A DNA stretch of 34,189 bases from SURF-32 sp964648365 (GTDB taxonomy: Bacteria > Planctomycetota > Phycisphaerae > UBA1845). Shown piece by piece: positions 13,840 to 22,538 of the stretch. The position numbers and the translations under genes are program-made. The notes under the pieces were generated by a model. It was not told the DNA's origin, did not search any database, and saw nothing but the letters and a program-made list of their open reading frames with translations. The stretch spans positions 1-34,189 of the forward strand of contig CAZYLK010000049.1 of assembly GCA_964648365.1 (NCBI GenBank). The letters run 5' to 3'. Positions within the stretch are counted from its first letter, which is position 1, and every line of letters starts with the position of its first letter.

Positions 13840-16800
13840 ATGAGCCAGATGCATCGACGCGTCATCCTGACTCCCCCCGCCGCGAGCGATGAGCAGGTGC
13901 AGTCGCTGTACGACGCGCTTCGCCAGGCCGTCGACCGGCAGGCGGCGCTGGCGGCGCAGTCCCCGCACGTGCTGCGGCTGACCTCGGACGTGCAGCGCGA
14001 CGGCTCGGGCTTCTACGTCGACCATGAACCTGCCGACCCCGTCGATGCCGCGTCGCTGTTCGACCGCTCGCAGGCACCGCTCGAAGCCGTAGCGCTGCTG
14101 CGCTGGGGCGTGGCGATGTCCGATGCGCTGAGCGCCGCTCACCGGGGAGTGGACGGGCGGACCTTTGCCCACGGAGGTCTCTGCGGCGGCACGCTGCTGG
14201 TCACGCCGGACGGCATCGAGAAGATCACCGACTTCGGCTTCGCACCTGCCGTCTGCACGATCCTGGGGACAGACGAATATCTCAACCTCGCTGTGGCCAC
14301 CGACCGGCCGGACCTGGGGACCGGCGTGTGGGAGGTGGTGGATGCGGGCGAGTTCGATCGCGAAGACCGACTCTGCGCATTTATCGATCCGGAAAAGTAC
14401 GGAACGATGGTGCTCGACACGTTTGAGCCGGGGTCGGACGTGATCGCCGCGGGCTTCCTTCTGCATCTGCTGGCGGAACATCAGCATCCTTACCTGGTCG
14501 AACCGGACGCCCACCGGATGGTGGAGATGTCCGAGTACATGGCGATGGTGCGGTACAACGCCGCCCGGCGGAAGGATCTGCGCGAATCGGAGGATCCGGG
14601 CGTGCAGGCATGGTGCCAGACGGTCGCGCGGATGCTGTCGCGCCTGCCGCCGAATCGCCCGGGCGCAGGCGAGGTGCTGGATCGGCTGCGCCCGCACGTC
14701 AAGGCGATCGACGCGGACGAACTGGCGCGGCGGCGTTTGCAGGCGGCGATCGAGTCGGCGGCGGCATCGCCGGCTGATGACGTTGACTGGAGCGATTGCC
14801 GGCAGATCGCGGCATCCGTACTCGCGGGCGACGCGGACGACACGACGGCAACAGCAGCGCGCGGGCTGCTGAGGAAGGCCGAGGCGCAGCTCCGATTCCG
14901 GCGAGGTCTGGCGGCGATCGAGCGGGAGGACTGGCGCGAGGCCGCTGCGGCACTGTCGGAAGATTTCGACGACGCGGGGCTGAGTCGCACGCAGGCCGCC
15001 TCACTGAAACAGGCGCGAGCATGGATCGACGCCCATGCAACGATCGTGGAGTGGCAACACCAGCTCGATGCGATCGCGCCGGATGACCCGTTGGCGGCGC
15101 TGTCGGCAATCGAAACGCTGAAAGAACACGCCCAGGGCGTCGCGGCGTCGCCGGACTGGCCTCGGCATCTGACTGAGGCGCACGGGCGGACGTTGGCGGC
15201 GATCGAAGCCGCGGAAGCAACGACTCGGGCGGCGGCGGAGGCGGCGCGCGAGCGGATTGAGGCTGACCGGCTGCTTGCGGAGGAGTGGCTCCAACGGGCG
15301 ACGGACGCGGCGGATGCCGAAGCGTTCGACGCCGCAGACGAGATACTGAAAGATCAACCGAAAGTCCGGCAATGGCCGGACGAGGTGAAGCGCGCGGCGC
15401 GGGAACTGCGCCAGCGCGTCGCGGAGGCGCGCGACCGGCGTCAGCGCACCGAGCGTGCTTCGGCGTGGCTGGCACGGTTGCAGGCGAGCGTCGAGGCGTC
15501 CAAGTGGGACGACGCCGCTCGAATCGTCGGCGAGCGGCCGGACACGACCGGGCTGGACGACGCGACCATCCGCAATGCCGACGGGCTTTGTGAACGGGTG
15601 CGGGAGGCTCAGCAGCGGACGCGTGACGAGGCGGCGGCGCGGGCGTGGCTGAAGGATCTGCTGAAACAGGCCGAGCGAAAGGACTGGGTCGGCGCGGCCG
15701 AGCGGCTGTCGCGGCGTCCGGGAATCACATTCTGGCCCGAGGACGTCCTGGCGGAAGAGAACCGGATCAAGGGCGAAGTCGAGCGGCAGATCGAGATCGC
15801 CGAGGTCGAGCGTCTGCGGATCGAGCGCGAGCATGGCCAGGCGCGAGACTGGCTCGCGTCGGCCCGGCGGGCGTCGGATGGATCGGACTGGGACGCGGCA
15901 CTGAAGATCCTGGAAGCTCCCCCCCCCGAAGTGCAGAGCTGGCCGGACGGCGTTCGCGACGAAGCGAAGGCGCTGGCGAAAACGTGTCGCGAACAACAGG
16001 CGCGGGAGAAGGCTGCGGCGCGATCGAAGCTCGAGGCACAGGTGCGGCGCGAGGCGGAGTCGCATCTGGGCGCGTGGATGCGCGCGCTGATCGGCGCGTA
16101 TGTCGATCCCGGCCGCTGTGCCGTTGCTATTGAGGCCATTGAGCTTACCGCGGAGTCATCGCCGATTGCGGGCCGCGTCAGCGCGACGGTGACCGTGGAC
16201 GGCATCAAGCCGGCGAGCGTTCAGGTCGAGGCCCCATTCCAGGAAGGAAGGAAGGGTACGGCGGCATTCGAGCCGCCGGCGCCACCCGACGCCGCGGATC
16301 GGCTTGTCGATGCCGTTCGCCAGCGCCAGTCTGCCCAGCTTGAGGTTGTGCGACGAAAACTGAAGGACGGCCTGTTCCCTGGCGCCACGATCGACTGCGC
16401 CGTTAACGGCGTCATGGGCAAGGTGGATGCGACACTGAGCCTGGCGACACCGCCGAGCGGCGACGACCGGTTTCCGTGCGCGCTCACCTGGGACGCGAAG
16501 ACGCTGGCCTGGTCGCTGGGCAACACGGCGCCCGCGATCCAGCGATCCATCGCACTGGCCACGCGCTCCGCGACGAAGTCGGCGCACAGTCAACTCGCCC
16601 GCGGAGACGAACTTGTCGGCCGCTACGAAAAGCACGTGCGCGTGGAGGTGAAGGTTCCCGCCGACGCGGGTACGGGCGTGCTGTTCGGCTCGCTTGTGCT
16701 GCCCGCACAGGTCGCGCTGACGGTGCCGGATTCGCCAACGGAAATCGGGCTGGGCGAACTCAGCGTGAAGTGCCCGCGGATCGGGAAAGAAGCCATCGAG

Positions 16801-19605
16801 GGGGACCGCGCCTCGGTGTCGCGCCGGCTGGGCGAAGCGATCACGACCGTTCAGAAACGCGGGCGCGAGGCGCTGCTTGAGGACATCCGCGGCCGGGCGC
16901 AGCGGTCGTCGCTGAAGGTCAAGCTGACGACCTATCCCGCAGACATCACCGCCGTCATCAACGATCTGAAGATTGAGGTGGCGCCGCGGCGGCGGAAGGC
17001 GGTCACGGTGACGGCGCACTGGAGCGAGTCGCTGCTGCGGTTTGAGCGGTCGCCGGGTTGGGACGGGATCCTCGCGCCGGCGCTGGCGCCGCCGACGGCG
17101 CAGGAGAAGGGCCCGCCGATCGGGCGCAAGGGGCTCATGGGCGTGGGTGCGATCGCGGCGCTGGCGATCTGCGTGGCTGCGTTTCAGATGTCGCGCTCGA
17201 ACGGGGGCGCCAAGCCCCCCCCCACGCAGCCAGCGACCTCGGAAAACGCCCCGGCCGGGGCCGAGGCTGTCGAGCAGGAAGCACCACCGCCCCCCCCGCC
17301 GGCGCCGGTCGTGGCAGAAACCTATCCGGACCTCGACGCCCTGGTGGCGTCCGTCCGTACGCGATTCTCCGAATCAGGGCTGTTCGACGGCGTTCGCCTC
17401 GACGACTTCGTTCATGCCAGCGCCGCTCCCGGCGACGCCACGTGTCCGCTGACCGCTTATATCCCCGGCATGAGCGACGCCGCCGGCGCAATCACGCTGA
17501 CCGTGCCAGCGGAGGGTCAGCCCTGGGGCCTGACGGATCAGGATTTGAAGCGAGTCGATGAACCGCTGGCGGCGCTCAAGGAACTGCGCCTGACGCGCCC
17601 GGCCGCGGATTTCACCGCGCTCGTCAGCGCGACCGTCGCCGCCGACTTCGCCGGCAAGCTCGATGCGGCTTCGATCACCAGCCGGGTGCAGCCGGTGGAA
17701 TGGAGCCTCTCGGGAGACTTCCGCCGCTGGATCGGCTCGGCGGATGCGTCTTTGAGCGTCGGCGAAGCCCGGACGGTTTCAACGCAGCCGGTGCAATTCG
17801 AAATCGCTTCCGGTGAACTGGATGTCAGCAACGAGGGCGCCATCCGCGCGGACATCCGCGCCGGGATCGAACGGGAATTGCTGGCGATTCAGAACGCGGC
17901 CGTGGAGTCGCTTTCCGATGAGCTGATTCGCGAGGGCCGGCCGGTCTCGTTGCAGGTGACGGGCGGTGCGGAGCAAATTGTTGCGTTTCAGCCGGCGCTG
18001 ACGCTGACGCTCCGGACGGACGGGCTTGCGCCGCGGACGCTCACCGCGACGTGGTCGCCGACGGCGCTTCAATTTGAGCCGGTGGTGGCGCCGGCGCGGC
18101 TGGCAGCGAATCTCCAGCTCGCGCGATCGGCGCTCGATACCATCAATCGCCGTCTGGATGCCGATCACTGGCTGCGCCGACTGCTGCCGGATGCGCGCGT
18201 GGTCGAGTCGTCCGGCGTGGTGGAGGTTTCCGCTGACGGGCCGGGCGCGGTGGCGCTGGCCGTGGCGGCGCCCTGGGCGCCGGTTCTGGACGACCCGCTG
18301 ACGCTCATCGCTACGGATCGGCTGCCGCTGCGGCTCGATCTCGATCGCATTGATGCGTCCGGCGAAAACCGGCGGATCTCGCCGGATGCACTGGAGGCGG
18401 CGTTTCCCCCCCCCAGGTACTGGCCGGCGATCGCAGCCGTCGAGGCACTGCGCCGCGATGCGCGGCTGCTGACGTCAGCCGACGACGCTGCACCCCTCCC
18501 CCCCCCGGCCGGGCTTGCAGCCGTGGTCGCAGACGGCGGCGGCGCTGCGCTGATCGCGCCGCGTTTCGATGTGGCGTCGGGGGAGGACCGGCCGGAGCTT
18601 GACGAGGCGTCCGCCCGGGTGACGGCGTGGCTCGACGCCCGCTGGGCCGTCACCGGCGAGATCGCGCGGATCGACGCCCCCGCGCTGGATCGGTTGCTGG
18701 CCGAGTTGCAGCCGGCCGTGCGGTATGAACTCAGCGGCGTCGCGGATGGCCGCGGAGGCATTCGGTGGACGTGGCAGCCGTCGAATTGCGACGCTCTAGC
18801 GCTGGGCGCGGGGCACGTCGCCGCCATCAAGCAGCAACTGGGCGAGCGGGACGCACGTGAACGGCTTGAACGCACGCTTGAATCGGCCCTGGGCCGCGAC
18901 GACGCGGCGCCTCTCGAACCGGCGCAGGCCTGGCGCCTGCTGCGCGATATCTGGGTCGTGAAGGGCGCGGCGGCGCCGCCGGACCCGGACCTGACGACAT
19001 GGACCCGCCGGCGGCGGGACGCTCTGGAGCAGCAGCCGGCGCATAAGGCAGGCGTACGTCCAACGGTTTTTATCGAGTACGTCTGCGGCCGCGGATCGGC
19101 CTACGCTCTGTCCTGGGCGCTGACCAACCCGCAGACCGGCGACCCGACGATCAAGGAAGGGCCGACGCTTCGACGGCTTGGCGTCATTGCGGAATTGCAG
19201 GGTCTGTCCGGGCAGGCAGCCGGCGACGGGTTGATATCGGCCGTACTCGATGACGTCCCGAAAGCAGCGGCAGTCAGAGGTCTGACGGACGACTACGATC
19301 GCCACGTGGGCCTTGCGATCGGGCTGGATGGCCAGCTCGGCTCGATCGGCGGCGCAGCGTTCGATGAACTGCCCCTTTCGACACGGTCCTCTGCACCGCT
19401 GCAGATCAGCAGCGCGGCCGGCGCGAGCTTTGATCGAAACATCTCCTGGTCCTCACTGGCGGACCTGACCCGTGAGGAATTGTCCAACCGGCGCTGCGAC
19501 TACTGGCTGCTGGGCTCACTGGCGGAGGGCGTGTCGCTGCGGTCGGCGGATGAGGCTTCGCGCTGGGCTCATTCGGTGCTCGAGCAGGTTGCGACGGGTT
19601 CCTGA
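13840..19605 (+). CDS. Giant single-pass membrane protein with degenerate kinase-like N-terminus
   Basis: A 1921-residue protein I do not recognise. Residues about 75-290 follow the C-lobe of a Ser/Thr kinase: AHGGLCGGTLLV sits where HRDLKPxNILV belongs, DFG is kept at 131-133, and a GSDVIAAGFLLHLL helix and RPGAGEVLDRL end follow. The catalytic Asp, Lys and Asn are replaced (G, C, T), and no Gly-loop or VAIK lysine is seen, so it should be a pseudokinase. Helical repeats follow, with Trp at 395, 483, 543, 603 and 671 and a WP(D/E)xV pattern about every 60-70 residues. Beta-rich segments lead to one membrane helix (about 1098-1117), a Pro-rich linker (17215-17300) and an exterior part of about 780 residues with similar beta segments. 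Five 8-9 bp C tracts encode its Pro runs. It heads a run of plus-strand surface genes. Confidence 0.72.
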   Translation: MSQMHRRVILTPPAASDEQVQSLYDALRQAVDRQAALAAQSPHVLRLTSDVQRDGSGFYVDHEPADPVDAASLFDRSQAPLEAVALLRWGVAMSDALSAAHRGVDGRTFAHGGLCGGTLLVTPDGIEKITDFGFAPAVCTILGTDEYLNLAVATDRPDLGTGVWEVVDAGEFDREDRLCAFIDPEKYGTMVLDTFEPGSDVIAAGFLLHLLAEHQHPYLVEPDAHRMVEMSEYMAMVRYNAARRKDLRESEDPGVQAWCQTVARMLSRLPPNRPGAGEVLDRLRPHVKAIDADELARRRLQAAIESAAASPADDVDWSDCRQIAASVLAGDADDTTATAARGLLRKAEAQLRFRRGLAAIEREDWREAAAALSEDFDDAGLSRTQAASLKQARAWIDAHATIVEWQHQLDAIAPDDPLAALSAIETLKEHAQGVAASPDWPRHLTEAHGRTLAAIEAAEATTRAAAEAARERIEADRLLAEEWLQRATDAADAEAFDAADEILKDQPKVRQWPDEVKRAARELRQRVAEARDRRQRTERASAWLARLQASVEASKWDDAARIVGERPDTTGLDDATIRNADGLCERVREAQQRTRDEAAARAWLKDLLKQAERKDWVGAAERLSRRPGITFWPEDVLAEENRIKGEVERQIEIAEVERLRIEREHGQARDWLASARRASDGSDWDAALKILEAPPPEVQSWPDGVRDEAKALAKTCREQQAREKAAARSKLEAQVRREAESHLGAWMRALIGAYVDPGRCAVAIEAIELTAESSPIAGRVSATVTVDGIKPASVQVEAPFQEGRKGTAAFEPPAPPDAADRLVDAVRQRQSAQLEVVRRKLKDGLFPGATIDCAVNGVMGKVDATLSLATPPSGDDRFPCALTWDAKTLAWSLGNTAPAIQRSIALATRSATKSAHSQLARGDELVGRYEKHVRVEVKVPADAGTGVLFGSLVLPAQVALTVPDSPTEIGLGELSVKCPRIGKEAIEGDRASVSRRLGEAITTVQKRGREALLEDIRGRAQRSSLKVKLTTYPADITAVINDLKIEVAPRRRKAVTVTAHWSESLLRFERSPGWDGILAPALAPPTAQEKGPPIGRKGLMGVGAIAALAICVAAFQMSRSNGGAKPPPTQPATSENAPAGAEAVEQEAPPPPPPAPVVAETYPDLDALVASVRTRFSESGLFDGVRLDDFVHASAAPGDATCPLTAYIPGMSDAAGAITLTVPAEGQPWGLTDQDLKRVDEPLAALKELRLTRPAADFTALVSATVAADFAGKLDAASITSRVQPVEWSLSGDFRRWIGSADASLSVGEARTVSTQPVQFEIASGELDVSNEGAIRADIRAGIERELLAIQNAAVESLSDELIREGRPVSLQVTGGAEQIVAFQPALTLTLRTDGLAPRTLTATWSPTALQFEPVVAPARLAANLQLARSALDTINRRLDADHWLRRLLPDARVVESSGVVEVSADGPGAVALAVAAPWAPVLDDPLTLIATDRLPLRLDLDRIDASGENRRISPDALEAAFPPPRYWPAIAAVEALRRDARLLTSADDAAPLPPPAGLAAVVADGGGAALIAPRFDVASGEDRPELDEASARVTAWLDARWAVTGEIARIDAPALDRLLAELQPAVRYELSGVADGRGGIRWTWQPSNCDALALGAGHVAAIKQQLGERDARERLERTLESALGRDDAAPLEPAQAWRLLRDIWVVKGAAAPPDPDLTTWTRRRRDALEQQPAHKAGVRPTVFIEYVCGRGSAYALSWALTNPQTGDPTIKEGPTLRRLGVIAELQGLSGQAAGDGLISAVLDDVPKAAAVRGLTDDYDRHVGLAIGLDGQLGSIGGAAFDELPLSTRSSAPLQISSAAGASFDRNISWSSLADLTREELSNRRCDYWLLGSLAEGVSLRSADEASRWAHSVLEQVATGS

Positions 19606-19608
19606 TAC

Positions 19609-19637
19609 TTGACATCCTCCCCCCACCGGGTTTGAAT
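19609..19637 (+). promoter_or_regulatory. Sigma-70-type promoter after the pseudokinase gene
   Basis: A perfect TTGACA (19609-19614) lies 3 bases after the pseudokinase stop. TTGAAT (19632-19637, 4/6 to consensus) follows after exactly 17 bases. It would start transcription near 19645 for the two small genes and possibly those beyond. The string CTTGACATCCTCCCC also resembles an end sequence common near IS200/IS605 elements, but no transposase is near. Confidence 0.5.
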
Positions 19638-19716
19638 GCGGCTCAGACCGACGTGTCGCGCCGGCCGGTCGCGCGGCCGTTCGGTCATCGCCAAGACAAA
19701 CTGGAAGACCGTCAGG

Positions 19717-19881
19717 ATGCAAAGACGAGCGCTGCGATGGTTGATGCTGGTCGGCTCGGGCGGCGTGATGCTTCAGGCCGCCGGTTGCGGTATCGATCCG
19801 GACATCGTGCTGCGATCCGCCCTTTCGTTCGGCTCGGACGCGGCGATTTTCCTGCTTGAGAACCTGTTCGCCTCGCTGTGA
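19717..19881 (+). CDS. Small predicted lipoprotein, 54 residues
   Basis: The product starts MQRRALRWLMLVGSGGVMLQ and has a possible lipobox AAGC with Cys24. The short mature part reads CGIDPDIVLRSALSFGSDAA and ends FLLENLFASL, amphipathic or hydrophobic. It is below the usual length of called genes but has the n, h and c regions of an export signal. I chose the ATG at 19717 over an upstream in-frame ATG at 19636 because only the later one begins with the signal. GGAAG lies about 12 bases upstream. A similar small gene follows after 41 bp, with CGI at the same positions, 24-26. I do not recognise the family; a membrane-bound accessory peptide of the surface locus is an inference. Confidence 0.6.
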   Translation: MQRRALRWLMLVGSGGVMLQAAGCGIDPDIVLRSALSFGSDAAIFLLENLFASL

Positions 19882-19922
19882 CCGGCGGGCATCGGCCCGT
19901 CGCCCGGGGCTGGGAGAGAACC

Positions 19923-20123
19923 ATGCGTCATCGGTCGCGAAAGCTGCTGGCACTGCTGCTCCTTGGCGGCGGTGCCGTTTTCGCCGGGCCCTGCGGCATC
20001 ACGACGCTTCAGCTTCAGGATTTTCTGCGGTCGTCGGTGATCCGAACCGCGGTCACGACGTTTGCAGCGGTGCTGGAAGCGGCAACGGTAGACGCCGCCG
20101 CCAACGACCGGAATAACCCCTGA
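19923..20123 (+). CDS. Small exported Cys protein, 66 residues, paralogue-like to its neighbour
   Basis: MRHRSRKLLALLLLGGGAVF forms a signal-like start, and FAGPC places Cys24 where a lipobox cysteine could be, though Pro at -1 is atypical. CGI at 24-26 matches the upstream gene exactly, and each continues into a short helix containing LRS. The rest (TTFAAVLEAATVDAAANDRN) is helical and ends polar. The ATG at 19923 has GGGAGAG four bases upstream, a good ribosome site. It lies 80 bp before the TPR-barrel gene on the same strand. It may be a lipoprotein or a secreted peptide; I do not recognise the family. Confidence 0.6.
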   Translation: MRHRSRKLLALLLLGGGAVFAGPCGITTLQLQDFLRSSVIRTAVTTFAAVLEAATVDAAANDRNNP

Positions 20124-20203
20124 CGCGCCGCCGGCAGGATCGGAGCGTCGCCGTTTCGTTGCGGCGCACAGATCGGGTCGGTTTCAGCCGAGAGCACCGT
20201 TCC

Positions 20204-22525
20204 ATGAAACGCCATCGCATTCCGGCCTGGGGGGTTGTCGTCGCGCTGAGTTGTGTCGCGACGCCGGCGCCGGCGCAGGAGACGGACGCCGACATCTACG
20301 TCGATCTGCAACAAGCGGTCTTCCTGTACCTGGGCGGGCGGCCCGACGACGCCAACGCGAATCGCCTCGACGCCGCCATCGAGCTGCTCTCCTCGGTCCT
20401 CGATCGCGATCCTGACAACGCCGCCGCCCTGCTGTATCGCGCGTTGTGCTACGGCCAGCTCGGCCTGGACTATCGCGAGCAGCGACTCGCCAACGAACTG
20501 CGCATCGATGAACTGCGCCAGGGTATCCGCAGCCTCACGGACCCGGAGACGCTTCCAGGCGTCGAGGCGCGCATCGCGGCGCTGACGGCACAGCTCGAGG
20601 ACGAGACGCTGCTCCCTCGGGAGCGCGTCATCCTTAACGAACGATTGCGGCGTGAGACGAATTTCAGGGCGACGATCGCGGACGCCGAAGGCAGCTCGCT
20701 CGAAGACTTGGAGGCCGCGGTCGCAGAGCGCGAGACGCTCATCCGGCAGGCGGAATCTGACGAGCGGGCCCGTTACGAACTCATGCTCGACAGTCTGGAG
20801 CGGTTGATCCGGAGCCTCTCGGAGCCGGATTCGGTATTGCGACTGCTGGAAGTCATCGCGCGCACGAAGATCGCCGGGTTGGACGAGAGCGCGGCGGTTC
20901 GACTGCTGGAGCAGCTGCCGGTGGTCGAGGGTGAGCCGGTGCGGCCGGACGCCCGCGTCCGCGAGTTGCGCGGCGGCGCCCGGGCCACGCTGGAGCAGGC
21001 GACTGCGGTGCTTGAATCGCTCCTGGCCGAAGACCTCAACGTCGAGGATCGTATCCGTGCGACGTTTTTTCTGGGCGTCCTCCGCTATCGGCTCGCGGTC
21101 CCCCGCGGCATGGAAAACGAAAACGTCCGAATCGACTACGACGAACTGTCGGCATCCGAAGCGCTGATGACGCAACTGGCGGACGACCCGTCGGCGCCGG
21201 ATGCGTGGCGCAGCTACGCGGCGTTATACCTCGGCTTGATCATTCCCTTCCGCGGCGCCCGGCAGAGCAGCGAGCAGGCCCGCGCGGCCGCGTTCGACGA
21301 GGCGCTGAGGCGACTCGACCAGGCGGGCGACCTCGATACGGTCACGACGGGCGACCCGCCGGACAGCGCCTCGATCAGCCGCGCCATACCAACGGTTATC
21401 GCACGTCAGCGCGAGCAGGTGGCGGTGATGCGGGCGCAGCCGCCGTCCGCGCCGGAATATCGCAATGACGTGCTTTTATCGGTCAACCTGGGTCTGAACT
21501 ACGATACCAACGTGGTGCTGCTCGGTGAGCGCACGGACCTTCCGCGCGGGATCAGCGACACGAACGATTTCGGCTTTACTCTCTCTACCACGATCGACTA
21601 TACTCTTGACCTGGGGAAACTGGATCCCGGTCTTGATCGATGGACGCTGGGATTGCGGGGCCGCGTCTCGGAGTTGTGGCATGAGAGCATCCACGAGTTC
21701 GACGAACAGCAGTACGGTGGAAGCGTCGCCGTGCAGTACGAAGCCGTCCCAGCGGGAGAGGAGTTCGGCCCGGTCTATTTGAAGCTGCAATATGACTATG
21801 CGTACACGCTGCTCGGTCGCGATGGATTCGTAAGTTCGAATCTGCTTCGCCCGTCGGTACAGGTGTATACGGCGAACCAGCGCGCGATTACGGACCTGTA
21901 TTTCATCTATGAACTGCGGGATTACTTTGAACCGCTGTATGATCGGCGGTTCGATCGCAGCGGCGAGTATCCGGCGTTCGGGCTGGTTCAGAGCTACAAG
22001 GCGCTGGACCTGGCGCCGCTGTACGAAGACGCAGGGCTGACGGTCTGGGGCCACGCCGGGGACGAGGCGCTGGCGCAGGATGATCCGGACTATCCGGCCC
22101 GATACCTGGAGCTGTTCGGCGGGCTGGAGTACTCGTGGGACTGCACCGCCGGCAGCGAGTTCGACCTGAAGTCGTACAGCGTCGCGGGCGGCGTGATCGT
22201 CCCGCTGCCGGAAGGCTGGCTTCTGGACGCGACCGCGCAGTTTGAATGGGAGGAGTATCAGAACGGAAGTCTGGCGGACTATCACCGGCGGCCGCGCAGA
22301 GACTTTATTCAGCAGTACGGCATCGGCCTGTCGCGCACGTACGTGTTGCGCGCCGGGGAGATCTACAACCGGTATACGCCGGAGGTCGACCGTGTGTTGA
22401 TGACGATTCGTGCCCACGCGACCTGGACGCTGGACGATTCCAACGTGGTCGATCGACTGGGGCAGTCTGTGTATGAATACGATCGAGCGTTCTATGGCAT
22501 CTCGATCGGTTTCGCATTCAACTAG
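20204..22525 (+). CDS. Outer-membrane protein: TPR/coiled-coil N-terminus plus beta-barrel
   Basis: From the ATG at 20204 the product has 773 residues. MKRHRIPAWGVVVALSCVA... ending PAPA is a Sec signal. A TPR-like pair (LDAAIELLSSVLDRDPDNAA, YRALCYGQLG; about 56-90) and a long charged helical region (about 90-215) follow, and a further helical region continues to about 410. From about 421 (VLLSVNLGLNYDTNVVLLGE) the sequence alternates aromatic and polar residues and ends ISIGFAFN, as in an outer-membrane barrel with an aromatic C-terminus. TPR-barrel proteins of this layout serve in export of polysaccharide or surface proteins. It is 13 bp from the FecR-like gene, so the two are likely coupled. 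The exact family was not established. Confidence 0.72.
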   Translation: MKRHRIPAWGVVVALSCVATPAPAQETDADIYVDLQQAVFLYLGGRPDDANANRLDAAIELLSSVLDRDPDNAAALLYRALCYGQLGLDYREQRLANELRIDELRQGIRSLTDPETLPGVEARIAALTAQLEDETLLPRERVILNERLRRETNFRATIADAEGSSLEDLEAAVAERETLIRQAESDERARYELMLDSLERLIRSLSEPDSVLRLLEVIARTKIAGLDESAAVRLLEQLPVVEGEPVRPDARVRELRGGARATLEQATAVLESLLAEDLNVEDRIRATFFLGVLRYRLAVPRGMENENVRIDYDELSASEALMTQLADDPSAPDAWRSYAALYLGLIIPFRGARQSSEQARAAAFDEALRRLDQAGDLDTVTTGDPPDSASISRAIPTVIARQREQVAVMRAQPPSAPEYRNDVLLSVNLGLNYDTNVVLLGERTDLPRGISDTNDFGFTLSTTIDYTLDLGKLDPGLDRWTLGLRGRVSELWHESIHEFDEQQYGGSVAVQYEAVPAGEEFGPVYLKLQYDYAYTLLGRDGFVSSNLLRPSVQVYTANQRAITDLYFIYELRDYFEPLYDRRFDRSGEYPAFGLVQSYKALDLAPLYEDAGLTVWGHAGDEALAQDDPDYPARYLELFGGLEYSWDCTAGSEFDLKSYSVAGGVIVPLPEGWLLDATAQFEWEEYQNGSLADYHRRPRRDFIQQYGIGLSRTYVLRAGEIYNRYTPEVDRVLMTIRAHATWTLDDSNVVDRLGQSVYEYDRAFYGISIGFAFN

Positions 22526-22538
22526 GAACGGCCGGTTC

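Noticed and set aside
13619..13843. 74-codon plus-strand frame ending in an ATGA overlap with the pseudokinase gene
   Set aside because: The overlap is attractive, but the product is Arg/Pro/Ala-rich with no signal or motif and no ribosome site, and it includes the 12-bp duplication. Not called without conservation evidence.
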